Shown here in pieces: positions 18,440 through 26,245 of a stretch of DNA of 64,000 nt. The notes under the pieces were generated by a model, which saw nothing but the letters and a program-made list of their open reading frames with translations, was not told the origin of the DNA and ran no database searches. This stretch comes from an uncultured Erythrobacter sp. (GTDB taxonomy: Bacteria > Pseudomonadota > Alphaproteobacteria > Sphingomonadales > Sphingomonadaceae), in contig CAJXTZ010000001.1 of NCBI GenBank assembly GCA_913061345.1, positions 21,120 through 85,119 of the forward strand, given 5' to 3'. Each line of letters starts with the position of its first letter. Position 1 is the stretch's first letter. Position numbers and translations under genes: made by a program.

Positions 18440-19357
18440 TCAGATTGGACCTTCGCCGATGACGGTCTCGATTAGGGCAACCGTCTCGTCCAGCCGATTT
18501 CTGTCGTGAGGCACTCTGAGCCTCCCGACCCGTGCGTTGTCCGCAATTGCAACCGCTTGATGAAATTGTTGTGACCTGTCTTTCTTATGAAACGGCGCGT
18601 CTACGAAGCGCTGATTATAGCTATAACGGAATAGCGCACTGATCGCATCGCCGCTCCCAAGCCAGGTAATGCTTGGACGCTCTCCGCCGCGTTCAAGAAT
18701 AAAGATCGAGCCAACGGGCACAGCATGCCTTGGTGTTTCCGCCAAGCGGTATTGACGCTTTTGGAAGCCCTCCATCACCAAAGGTAGGATGTGCGCACCA
18801 GGAATGTCTGCATCAAGCGTGTCCGCGTTCAATTTCAGTTGCCCGAATGCGGGCTGAATTTTCGGACGGCAGCCGTTGCTGACATCCAGAGCGAGTAAAT
18901 CATCGGTCAGCAGAGACCAGCCATTTTTTAGAAAAGCGCATGCAGTAGTCGACTTACCTGCCGTCTTGTCGCCGACGAATGCTACGGATTGGGCGTTTTT
19001 TTTCACTGCGCTGCCATGCATGACAAATAATCCGCGCATATGAAGTAGCCATCCCATCACCGGCCCAAGTATGGGAAACGCTAGATAGGCTATCGGGACT
19101 TCGTGATATGGTTGAACATGAATGATCGTTGAAGACTTGATCCTCACCATAGCAGCGCCGGGCCACATCATTTCCACTCCCTCATCCGATTCGAAATCAA
19201 TATGTGTTGGATGGCCCAAGGGCGGGATTTGCTTGCAAAGATCGCGGCGTAAAATCTGAATGTCGACGGAAGCTTCACCGTATGGCGCCGCCGGCGACAA
19301 TTCGTCGAAGCGGATCTCACTGGCGATGGTCAAACCAAATGCGCGATAACGAAACAT
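18440..19357 (-). CDS. Lasso peptide kinase (HPr kinase-like, K protein)
   Basis: 305 aa. The P-loop GDKTAGKST (129-137) and the preceding MHGSAVKK, with LLTDDLLAL (149-157), match the HPr kinase fold. The gene lies 9 nt downstream of the lasso cyclase gene and is not next to any PTS component. Related kinases of the paeninodin (PadeK) and syanodin clusters are known to phosphorylate the C-terminal serine of the precursor. The precursor here also ends in Ser, so the same tailoring is expected (inference from family and context). Length is within the range of these kinases and the catalytic core is intact by eye. Confidence 0.9.
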   Translation of the reverse strand: MFRYRAFGLTIASEIRFDELSPAAPYGEASVDIQILRRDLCKQIPPLGHPTHIDFESDEGVEMMWPGAAMVRIKSSTIIHVQPYHEVPIAYLAFPILGPVMGWLLHMRGLFVMHGSAVKKNAQSVAFVGDKTAGKSTTACAFLKNGWSLLTDDLLALDVSNGCRPKIQPAFGQLKLNADTLDADIPGAHILPLVMEGFQKRQYRLAETPRHAVPVGSIFILERGGERPSITWLGSGDAISALFRYSYNQRFVDAPFHKKDRSQQFHQAVAIADNARVGRLRVPHDRNRLDETVALIETVIGEGPI

Positions 19358-19366
19358 GTCTAAATC

Positions 19367-21136
19367 CTAATTGACTAGTCGCGCATCACTGGCTTGCGGT
19401 GGCTCGCGAGATATCGAAGACCACATTCCCAGTACTGCCACACGCCAAAGGAAGAACGCATCTGAATTTCCAATGGCCGTTCCATCATGGTGCAGGAGGT
19501 TTCGCGCATTTTCTAGACGCATTCGGTTAACGAGGCTCCAGCGATCCGCAAATGCCGGGTCGGTTAGATCAAGAACCTTCTCGCGATGCTCTCTTAAGCC
19601 AGCAATAAAAGCTGGCGCGAAATCGAATTTATCCTGCCGCACCAGCGTTTGTGCTGGCAGGTCTGCTTCAAAAGCAGAACGCAGAATATAGCGCGATTTG
19701 CCGTTGCGTAGTTTCCAGTGGGATGGCAGCGAAATAGAAAATTCCAGCAGATCGACGTTGTAGAAGGGCAAGCGGGTGTCGACACCCGCCGCTTGGCTAC
19801 TCAGCGCCAGGACCTCAAGTGCAGTCGGTATAATTGGACTGCTCAATATCTCCTCGTGGAGCATTCGCTCGTCGTGAATGAGTCGACTTGCTACTGACCG
19901 GTGTACGTAACGATCGGACGGTAGAACCGCAGCTGCATCATCAGACAAAAAGCCGGAATCCACCGATCGCGCACTTGTTGTATATCGAGAAAGACGTGTG
20001 AGAAAGGGACGAAACTGGGGCTTATGAGAAAGATAGCGGGCGAAATGCAGCAGACGATTGTCGCCGTAGAGTCCCGCGCTTGCGGCAGTCTCACCCCACA
20101 GTTTCCGCCATTGCCCAGCCTTCGCGAGTTCATTCAAGCGGCCGAAACCAAAGGATACAATTTCATCGCCTCCGTGGCCGGAAAGAACCACCTTCGAGCC
20201 AGATCGTCGTGCTTTATGAAGAAGTTGAAATGCCACTGATTGGCCCCGTGGAACATGCGGCCCGTCAACGGCGCGCAACCAGAAATCCATATCCGCAAGC
20301 GGGTCGTGACGGTCGGCAGGAACTTCTTCGGGAATGATTCCGGTTTGGCCTGTGAGAGCCGCGAGGTGAGGCCCGTCGCACCATGCGGACGTTTCATGAT
20401 AGGTAAGGGACAAGGCCCTAATGCCCGTGGTGCCATTTAATGATACAGCTGATGCTGCCAGAGCCGACGAGTCAAGGCCTCCACTGAGCAACAAAGTGGT
20501 TTGTTCTGACCGTAAACACGACCGAACTGACTCATCGAAAAGCTCACGAAAATGCTCTGCGGGCTGTTTTGGCGCGGGACGAGTTGGAACGTCTGAAAGG
20601 GACCAAAACTTTTCTTTCTGTGCGCCTGCACGGTCGATACACATCCAGTGAGCGGCCGGGAAACGTGTTACACCTTCAAAAAAGGTCCTCTCATTTTCTA
20701 GACAGGCGTCGGCAACGAAATCGGCAAGCATCATAGTGTCATCTGGCAACGCGTGCTGCAACATTGCGCGTAGAATTTGCGAACTTCGACCAAAATATAG
20801 TGCGTTGCCGTGACGAGCGACAAAAAGCGGGGAAACGCCCAGTTGGTCTCGTGCAGCGTAAACGATACCCGTCAGGGGATCATGCAAAACGAAACCGAAC
20901 ACCCCACGCAACCGTTGAGCTAGGCCATTTCCCCAGCGACGCCAACCGGCTGCAAAAAGATGTTCGATAGAACACTCGGGAGGCAACTGGCAGGCTTGCG
21001 CGATGCTCGCATGATTATCGATGCGGATCGCAGAAGACACGACCAGTAGGCGGATATCACTGCGCGCATCGGACTGAGGGTGAAAATCAGAAAAATCCAC
21101 CCGGCATCCGGCCTGGTCGGCTCTGCCCGTTATCAT
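19367..21136 (-). CDS. Lasso cyclase (asparagine synthetase-like, C protein)
   Basis: 589 aa from the ATG at 21136, which overlaps the B2 stop (ATGA); the longer frame to 21214 lies inside B2. The C-terminal synthetase domain holds the ATP pyrophosphatase loop SGGLDSS (218-224). The N-terminal glutaminase-like domain starts MITGRADQAG, so the catalytic Cys at position 2 of true glutamine-dependent asparagine synthetases is absent, as usual in lasso cyclases. The enzyme adenylates the ring Asp/Glu side chain of the precursor and forms the isopeptide bond with the new N-terminus. DTRLPFYNVDLLEF near the C-terminus is also conserved in the family. Confidence 0.93.
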   Translation of the reverse strand: MITGRADQAGCRVDFSDFHPQSDARSDIRLLVVSSAIRIDNHASIAQACQLPPECSIEHLFAAGWRRWGNGLAQRLRGVFGFVLHDPLTGIVYAARDQLGVSPLFVARHGNALYFGRSSQILRAMLQHALPDDTMMLADFVADACLENERTFFEGVTRFPAAHWMCIDRAGAQKEKFWSLSDVPTRPAPKQPAEHFRELFDESVRSCLRSEQTTLLLSGGLDSSALAASAVSLNGTTGIRALSLTYHETSAWCDGPHLAALTGQTGIIPEEVPADRHDPLADMDFWLRAVDGPHVPRGQSVAFQLLHKARRSGSKVVLSGHGGDEIVSFGFGRLNELAKAGQWRKLWGETAASAGLYGDNRLLHFARYLSHKPQFRPFLTRLSRYTTSARSVDSGFLSDDAAAVLPSDRYVHRSVASRLIHDERMLHEEILSSPIIPTALEVLALSSQAAGVDTRLPFYNVDLLEFSISLPSHWKLRNGKSRYILRSAFEADLPAQTLVRQDKFDFAPAFIAGLREHREKVLDLTDPAFADRWSLVNRMRLENARNLLHHDGTAIGNSDAFFLWRVAVLGMWSSISREPPQASDARLVN

Positions 21137-21537
21137 AGATCCACTATCGGCATAAAAGTTGTGACTTCTTCTAGCTTGCCTCCGATAATTATAGAACCAT
21201 GTGCAGTTACCCACGCGTGAGCTTCAAACGAGCCATCGCTCTGTGTTTTGACGCCAATGCGGATCGTGCATTCTATCCCTTCGCGTGCAGCAAGATACCG
21301 CAGCGACAATGCTTGCGTAAGACAGGAAGCACCTGGGACGCATCGCGCGGTAAGATCCACAGCATCGGCCAACATTTGAATGGACAAGAACGGTTCGTTG
21401 CGTGGCGTTAGGGAAGCAATGCGCTTCAGAACCGTGCGATAACTGCCGAACCAAAGAGTGAGGCGAATTCCGACCAACACGAGCCAAGTCTTGCTGAGAA
21501 GAAACCAGTGCCTGCGCCAGAGTTGGCAAAACTGCAC
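21133..21537 (-). CDS. Lasso leader peptidase (B2, transglutaminase-like)
   Basis: 134 aa from a GTG at 21537, 7 nt after the B1 stop. The cysteine protease core is visible: Cys72 in GASCLTQAL and His107 in EAHAWV, with a hydrophobic N-terminal region (FLLSKTWLVLVGIRLTLWF). The split B1/B2 arrangement is typical of Gram-positive and kinase-containing clusters. B2 cleaves the leader from the precursor after the RRE domain of B1 has delivered it, exposing the amine for ring closure. Translation is coupled to the cyclase gene by a 4-nt overlap. Confidence 0.92.
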   Translation of the reverse strand: MQFCQLWRRHWFLLSKTWLVLVGIRLTLWFGSYRTVLKRIASLTPRNEPFLSIQMLADAVDLTARCVPGASCLTQALSLRYLAAREGIECTIRIGVKTQSDGSFEAHAWVTAHGSIIIGGKLEEVTTFMPIVDL

Positions 21538-21544
21538 GAACCGG

Positions 21545-21829
21545 TCAATCTAGTCGCAAGACGAGGCCGGCCTCCTCGAAGGAGCCGATAACCTCCTTGG
21601 TATCAGCAAGGCACTGCGAGCGATCTACCTCAAACTTCTCGAGCATCTGCTCGGCGACTTGCACTACGCTCGAACCTTCGCCGATTAATTCCCACAACAA
21701 AGCGGCTGTACCATTGAGTTGATAATAATTGCTCGACGCCATGTCGAGAAGCGCTTTGCCGCCGTCAAGATTACACGCAACAACGTCCGACGTCTGCGAA
21801 AACCTATCCTTGTCTCCAACCGGTTTCAT
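21545..21829 (-). CDS. Lasso leader-binding protein (B1, PqqD-like RRE)
   Basis: 94 aa from the ATG at 21829; an upstream in-frame ATG at 21886 lies in the intercistronic hairpin and is less likely. The pattern matches the PqqD-like RiPP recognition element: an N-terminal beta strand DVVACNLDGGKALLDMASSNYYQLNGTAALLWELI, then a helical part with VAEQMLEKFEVDRSQCLADTKEVIGSFEEAGLV. Such proteins bind the leader through its Tyr/Pro/Leu-type motif and present it to B2. The leader of the adjacent precursor carries that motif. Confidence 0.92.
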   Translation of the reverse strand: MKPVGDKDRFSQTSDVVACNLDGGKALLDMASSNYYQLNGTAALLWELIGEGSSVVQVAEQMLEKFEVDRSQCLADTKEVIGSFEEAGLVLRLD

Positions 21830-21875
21830 ACCGCTACGCTTATCTCGACCGTACCAAAAAACAACAAATAAACGA

Positions 21876-21909
21876 AGAGGGGGCAACGGCCATCGCCGCC
21901 GCCCCCTCT
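21876..21909 (-). terminator. Hairpin between precursor and B1 genes (attenuator or RNA-stabilising stem)
   Basis: A 9-bp perfect stem AGAGGGGGC / GCCCCCTCT (21876-21884 with 21901-21909) encloses a GC-rich 16-nt loop. In transcript direction it is followed within 25 nt by a T-rich tract (21853-21870). This is the shape of a rho-independent terminator placed between the precursor gene and its modification genes, which would make more precursor mRNA than enzyme mRNA. Confidence 0.75.
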
Positions 21910-21930
21910 ATATAACTCATTTATCTGAAA

Positions 21931-22074
21931 TTAGGACAAAGTGAGCTCACCGAGCGGAACACCGCTCTGGAATGGCGCATCCAACCGCGTACCAGTCGCG
22001 GTGTTCTTGGTTGCACCCTCAATCGATCCGATCTTTTGAAAAACCGGACGTTCATAGGTTGCTTTCGTTTTCAT
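21931..22074 (-). CDS. Lasso peptide precursor (A)
   Basis: 47 aa, too short for ordinary gene finding. The leader has the recognition pattern Y-x2-P-x-(L/F)-x3-G-x5-T: Tyr7, Pro10, Phe12, Gly16, Thr22. The only acidic residues after the leader are Asp32 and Glu43, so Asp32 is the likely ring acceptor. If Thr22 is the penultimate leader residue, as usual, the core is Asn24-Ser47 (24 aa) with a 9-residue Asn1-Asp9 ring. The core continues APFQSGVPLGELTLS. The final Ser47 is the expected site for the adjacent kinase. AGGAAG lies about 15 nt upstream. It is first in the operon, ahead of the hairpin and B1. Core start and ring size are inferred; mass spectrometry of the product would settle them. 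Confidence 0.88.
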   Translation of the reverse strand: MKTKATYERPVFQKIGSIEGATKNTATGTRLDAPFQSGVPLGELTLS

Positions 22075-22145
22075 AAAGAATACCACTTCCTAGAGTTGCT
22101 AAATATACTGGCCGAACCGCATTCCTCGAGAATCGACTGGCAGTT

Positions 22146-22174
22146 AGTGTACAATTAGGTTAACATATTAGCAA
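22146..22174 (-). promoter_or_regulatory. Candidate sigma70-type promoter of the lasso operon
   Basis: On the minus strand TTGCTA (22174-22169) and TACACT (22151-22146) are separated by 17 nt, giving a start near 22139 and a 65-nt leader before the precursor ATG. Only the spacing and partial consensus support this. Confidence 0.35.
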
Positions 22175-22263
22175 CCATTTTGTGCATCGCAGCATCAAAG
22201 TGATGAAATCTGGATTTGTGTCCCGAGCTGGGCCATATTGGCATTCGCCAGCAAGCAGGTTGA

Positions 22264-22309
22264 ATGGCTCTCTTGTACCCTAGGGTAATGGCTCCTTATA
22301 CCCTAGGAT
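22264..22309. promoter_or_regulatory. Tandem repeat with TACCCTAGGGTA palindrome, candidate operator
   Basis: Two direct repeats of about 22 nt (ATGGCTC...TACCCTAGG) lie at 22264-22287 and 22289-22309. The first contains the perfect 12-bp palindrome TACCCTAGGGTA (22276-22287); the second keeps TACCCTAGGAT (22299-22309). Centres are 23 bp apart, near two helical turns. The site lies between the divergent lasso operon and the nucleotidyltransferase gene and could bind a dimeric regulator. Confidence 0.5.
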
Positions 22310-22342
22310 CGGGCGCGATTTCATCTCGCTCGCGTCAGCTGA

Positions 22343-23554
22343 GTGATTCCGCCACGATCAGAATCCAGTCTAAAAGACCAGGTGAGGAAAAAGAGCTTGA
22401 ATTTAGACAATCGCGGAGTCGGAAGCCACCGAAAGCCTCGCGACAAAGAGAGCAACGAGGATGGGGAATTAGCGATATGCCTTGCCTTAGTCGCAATCCT
22501 GACTGCAGCCCTGCCCCATCGGGCGGACTTGGAATTGCCAACAAGTATCGATTGGCCCAGCTTGCTGGCTATAGCGCAGAAAACCAAAACCTTTGGTCTG
22601 CTCCGCAAAGGATTGCAAAATCTGCACGTAACGCCTTCTGGTTCTGCTGCAGCTTACCTGAAATCTTCACAGGAAGAGATACTACGGCTCAATCTCGCCA
22701 ATATTGCTCGCGCCGTCAGAATAGTAAGAACTCTAGAAGAAGCGGGCGTTGGCGCGTTGGTGCTGAAGGGGCCGCTTCGTTCTGAGGAGGTCTATGGAAT
22801 GTCGGACATGCGCAGTGCATCCGATATCGACATTCTCGTTCGCCAAAGCGAGTATCGCCATAGTATTGCCGCATTACGAGAGCTTGGTTACTCCTGCCTT
22901 GTAATGATGGAGGATCGTTGGTGGCACGACTTTCTCGGCGAATCTCCCTTCGTAAATTTCAGCTCACCAGGTCCATCGATAGATTTGCATAACCAACTTC
23001 AGCAGCCTGGCGGACCGTACCCCAGCAATGTGGAGGATTTTTTCAATGCTTCGCAATTGCGCTCCGTAGGTCGACAAAACGTGGCCATCCTGTCATGCGA
23101 GCATGCACTGATCTTGACAGCCATCAGCTTTTGCAAAGCCGTGCGCTCCGGTGACCCATGGCTATCGTACGCTCACGAACTCAGGTACTGTCTGCTGACC
23201 CCGGGCGGAATTGAGCTTCAACAATTGCGGGCGTGCGCTAAGTCACAAGGCGTTTTGCGGCTTTTCGATCATTTTGAAAATTGGACTACGGCATTGTTTG
23301 ATAAGGACAATTCCTATCCTTCGAGTGAACCCGAAAGCAAATATGGTGATCTTGTGCTCTCAAGTTGTGGGTTCAAACGCCTGCCTCCTTTTGGGCGGAC
23401 AAAAGCAATGTGGAGATGGTCTGACGGTGAAGGCGTCAGTCGAATGAAGACGTTCGTAAAAATCTTCACGAGAGATTTCCGGAGTAAGCTAGCATTTCGC
23501 AAATCATCACAGCCGGCGATTATCTCTAATCGCGATAAGCAAATATGCTGGTGA
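22343..23554 (+). CDS. Nucleotidyltransferase family protein of the lasso cluster
   Basis: 403 aa from a GTG at 22343; a TTG at 22397 preceded by GAGGA is a good alternative start. The core of an uncharacterised nucleotidyltransferase family (PF14907-like) is visible: GALVLKGPLRSEEVYGMSDMRSASDIDILV, where the spaced Asp residues (S-D-I-D) would bind metal and nucleotide, then PSIDLHNQL. It is divergent from the precursor gene. Proteins of this family occur in some kinase-containing lasso clusters, so a tailoring or regulatory role is plausible; the reaction is not known to me. The N-terminal 60 residues are polar and less certain. Confidence 0.78.
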   Translation: MIPPRSESSLKDQVRKKSLNLDNRGVGSHRKPRDKESNEDGELAICLALVAILTAALPHRADLELPTSIDWPSLLAIAQKTKTFGLLRKGLQNLHVTPSGSAAAYLKSSQEEILRLNLANIARAVRIVRTLEEAGVGALVLKGPLRSEEVYGMSDMRSASDIDILVRQSEYRHSIAALRELGYSCLVMMEDRWWHDFLGESPFVNFSSPGPSIDLHNQLQQPGGPYPSNVEDFFNASQLRSVGRQNVAILSCEHALILTAISFCKAVRSGDPWLSYAHELRYCLLTPGGIELQQLRACAKSQGVLRLFDHFENWTTALFDKDNSYPSSEPESKYGDLVLSSCGFKRLPPFGRTKAMWRWSDGEGVSRMKTFVKIFTRDFRSKLAFRKSSQPAIISNRDKQICW

Positions 23555-23565
23555 GACTGGGAGTT

Positions 23566-23896
23566 CCTGCGCAGTAAGTTGCCCTGATGACGGATGATTT
23601 GTCAGATATGAAAATTTGTATGTTCTTTCAGATAGACATGCATGTATTCAACGTCTTGGAAGATTTCTTGAGACTGCCTGCATCTCAACATCGTCAGACT
23701 TCGTAGCTTCCCCGCAACCTGAAGCATCAGGCCGTGCCTCGGCCTAGAAGAAGGGCAGGTTCGGGAACATACGCTGGCACGATTCGCGCATTTTCCGCGA
23801 TCTTTTAAGACCTTGGTCGGGCAATTTCGGTCCACACAAGGAGAGATACTATAGATATGGTTCAGACAAGGAAGTTCGCAAAAACCCTGCTGGCAG
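23566..23896 (+). repeat. Diverged copy of the adhesin gene leader region
   Basis: This stretch aligns without gaps to 37922-38252 at a constant offset of 14356 nt, with roughly 85 % identity by eye. It covers the upstream region, ribosome binding site (AAGGAGAGAT) and signal-peptide start of the adhesin gene at 38207. The homology ends abruptly at the junction with the identical block at 23897. Confidence 0.85.
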
Positions 23897-24364
23897 GCGA
23901 CTGCATTGGGTCATCTTGCTGCCGCGACGGGCGTTCGATCCGTCGCTGTCGGTGAAGCTGCAAATGCATCGGGCGATGGCGCCGTTGCCTTGGGCAATGA
24001 AGCCATTGCCTCTGGCGTCAATTCTGTTGCCATTGGGAATGGGGCTACGGCAACTGCCGATGGCCAGGTGGTCGTCGCCAGTCTCGATATGAGCACCGGC
24101 GTGCAAACCGGCCCGATCAACTTCGTCACGGCAGACGCGAATGGCACCCTCGGTCTGAGTTCCGCAATGGGTCTCACGGGGCTTGCGAGCAATAACGACG
24201 TGATGGCCAATACAGCTGCAATCGACGTAAATTCCGGCCTTATTGCCACGAATACGGCAAACATCGGGGCGAATGCGGCGGCCATCAGTGAACTGCAGGG
24301 ACAGAATGTGGCCTTGTTTGATCTCGCCAACGAAAATGCCGCCGGCATTCGTGAAGCGAATTAG
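23851..24364 (+). pseudogene. Chimeric, internally deleted copy of the YadA-like adhesin gene
   Basis: The start codon equivalent at 23851 reads ATA instead of ATG. The coding sequence runs through the first dozen signal-peptide codons, then jumps at 23897 to sequence identical to the end of the adhesin head and the stalk. Compared with the intact gene 1064 bp are missing (offset 14356 before, 15420 after), which is not a multiple of three, so the downstream part is out of frame. The pseudogene ends with a TAG at 24362 in the original frame, before the membrane anchor. A shared 4-nt GCGA lies at the junction. It cannot make a functional adhesin. Confidence 0.88.
23897..24361 (+). repeat. 465-bp perfect direct repeat of 39317-39781
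   Basis: Base-by-base comparison finds no difference between this block and 39317-39781. Both are in the same orientation, 15,420 bp apart. Recombination between them would delete or excise the DNA carrying tamA, tamB, the sigma factor module and part of the adhesin. Confidence 0.97.
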
Positions 24365-24674
24365 ATCAATGAGGGCTTCGCTCGAAGAGGGTGGACTCGA
24401 GGTGGCGACGCCCACGCCTAACCGATACGTTCATCGGCTCGTTCTCTACGTACAGAATTGCCAGTTCGATCAAACAGTTCGGTGATTACCCGGTGATTGC
24501 CAGTAGAGATCTTAAAGCTCAGAAACTCCCATATTAGATAATAGTTTCCGTGCTTTGTCGTGGTTCTGTATATGAAGTCTGGTACTTTCGATTCAGACGA
24601 CGCTGATACGGCGGTTTTTGGTAAAAACCTGAGCTTTTGCAGGCTTTTGCCTACTCCACCATTTTCGATCTCTC
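24365..24674. other. Non-coding stretch between the adhesin and integrase remnants
   Basis: About 310 nt with no recognisable gene, tRNA or hairpin; probably decayed sequence of the same scar. Confidence 0.5.
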
Positions 24675-24992
24675 GCCACGAATTCCGCTAAACGAACGGG
24701 CCGTTGCCGAACTCGATCGGAAGGTGGGCGGCGCGAACTGTCGAAGAAGGGGGGCGTTTTTGCCACATCAAGCAGGGTAGGGTTCACCGGCTACGCCAAG
24801 GGCAAGAAGAAACTGGACGGCCTCATTGAGCAAAAGCTTGGCGAGCCGCTACCACCCTGGCGCGTGCACAACCTTCGGCGCACGCTTGCGACCAACTTCC
24901 AGCGCCTAGGCGTAGGCTTCGAGGTCACCAAAGCAGGCTTAAACCATGTCAGCGCTCTCTGTTATGCAGCCCTAGGCAGTCAAATTTCTTAG
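24675..24992 (+). pseudogene. Fragment of a tyrosine recombinase (integrase), frameshifted
   Basis: Translation gives integrase-like pieces in two frames. IPLNERAVAELDRK (from 24682) resembles the VPL-x2-RAV segment before the catalytic box. After a frameshift near 24720-24741, KGKKKLDGLIEQ and RVHNLRRTLATNFQRLGV (the HxLRRT box, with Asn in place of the usual Asp) continue into FEVTKAGLNHVS, the second catalytic His region. A TAG at 24990 ends it before the tyrosine nucleophile. The N-terminal half is missing. It marks an old integration event beside the adhesin duplication. Confidence 0.8.
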
Positions 24993-25083
24993 CGCCCAAT
25001 CTGACAAATTAAGAGGCAGAATTGCTACTGAAGGAGAGCTCGCTGAGAGCGCGCTTAAGTCGTCATATCTTGCGAATTCTCGC

Positions 25084-26142
25084 TTAGCTAACCTTGTGCG
25101 AATCGGTTGATGCCCGTTTCGCCCTACGCTCTGAATGGCGCTGGCGCCTCTTCTCCAGCAGCTCAGCATCGACGGGAGCATCCAGCATTGTATCGGCCAT
25201 CACTGCGCCCCGTTCGCCAATCGGACGATCCTCACCAACGGTCGTATCCACATGGGTCTGCCGCTCTATCTCTGCATTCAGTAGCGCACCGACCAAAATG
25301 GCGTAGCTTGTCAGGAACAACCACATCAAGAACACCACGATTGCCGATAGCGAACCATAGGTAGCGTTGTAATCGCTGACATAGCGGACATAGAGCGAAA
25401 AGCTGAACGACACCGCGACCCATGCGAAGGTCGCTAACAGTGATCCGGGCGAGAGCCAGCGCCACTTCGCCGATCGACGGTCCGGACCGTAACGCATGAT
25501 TAGCGCAAAACCGGTGGTGCCCAGCACCATTGCCAGAAACCAGGCGAGCAGCTTGTAGAACCCTTCTGCCACAGGCCCAATCAAATCGCCCGTCTGCGTT
25601 TGAAGCCATGTTACGACACCGCCGCTGACCAAACCGGTCAGTGCGATCATAACAGCCGCTGCAGTCAAGCCAATGGCTTGCAGCGTCTTGGAGATGATGT
25701 TGCGCGATTCGCGTTCCGAGTTGATTATGTTGAGCGCGCCGATCAGTCCGTTGGCCGCACGCATCCCCCCGAAAATGGCGAGAGCGAGAGAAAGAAACAG
25801 GGTAAGGCCCGTCACCCCCGAACTGGTGGTGACAACTGCGAGTAATTGTTCTTCAATCATACCGGCGGCTTCTGCCGGAACCAGCTCCACAATGGTCATC
25901 ATCTGGCGCTGCACGGTGTTTACATTGCCCAGCAGACCATAGGTCATCACTGTAGCGGCCAGCAGCGGCGTAATTGCAAGGAACACGAAGAATGCCGTGC
26001 CCCCGGCCAGCAGGGGCAAATTGTGGAATCCCATCATTATCCACATTCGCTTGACGATTTGCTTCCAGGCGGCCCACGGCAGGCCAAGCGGGGAAGCGGC
26101 ATTTGCGCCGGGCGGGCTATCGTCTATAGGCTGTCGCTTCAT
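25084..26142 (-). CDS. YihY/virulence factor BrkB family membrane protein
   Basis: 352 aa with about six membrane segments. The family pattern is clear: LPLLAGGTAFFVFLAITPLLAATVMTYGLL near residues 40-70, SLALAIFGGMRAANGLIGALNIIN, and the C-terminal YNATYGSLSAIVVFLMWLFLTSYAILVGALLNAEIE. The tail is polar and Arg-rich. The family (once called RNase BN) is now regarded as an inner-membrane protein, possibly transport-related; its substrate is unknown. It is divergent from tamA with about 100 nt between. Confidence 0.92.
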   Translation of the reverse strand: MKRQPIDDSPPGANAASPLGLPWAAWKQIVKRMWIMMGFHNLPLLAGGTAFFVFLAITPLLAATVMTYGLLGNVNTVQRQMMTIVELVPAEAAGMIEEQLLAVVTTSSGVTGLTLFLSLALAIFGGMRAANGLIGALNIINSERESRNIISKTLQAIGLTAAAVMIALTGLVSGGVVTWLQTQTGDLIGPVAEGFYKLLAWFLAMVLGTTGFALIMRYGPDRRSAKWRWLSPGSLLATFAWVAVSFSFSLYVRYVSDYNATYGSLSAIVVFLMWLFLTSYAILVGALLNAEIERQTHVDTTVGEDRPIGERGAVMADTMLDAPVDAELLEKRRQRHSERRAKRASTDSHKVS

Positions 26143-26245
26143 AGTGAGGTATTAGCCCTTTCGTATCATGCTGAAAAGGCACCGGTTCTTATTCCGGTTG
26201 CCTGATGCGTTTCATACGCAGGAAAGAACCAAATTCGTAGATCCA

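Noticed and set aside
18440..19357. HPr kinase/phosphorylase of a PTS regulatory system
   Set aside because: No HPr, EIIA or two-component partner nearby; the gene sits inside a lasso operon whose precursor ends in Ser.
19367..21136. Housekeeping asparagine synthetase
   Set aside because: It lacks Cys at position 2 and is coupled to B2; lasso cyclase fits better.
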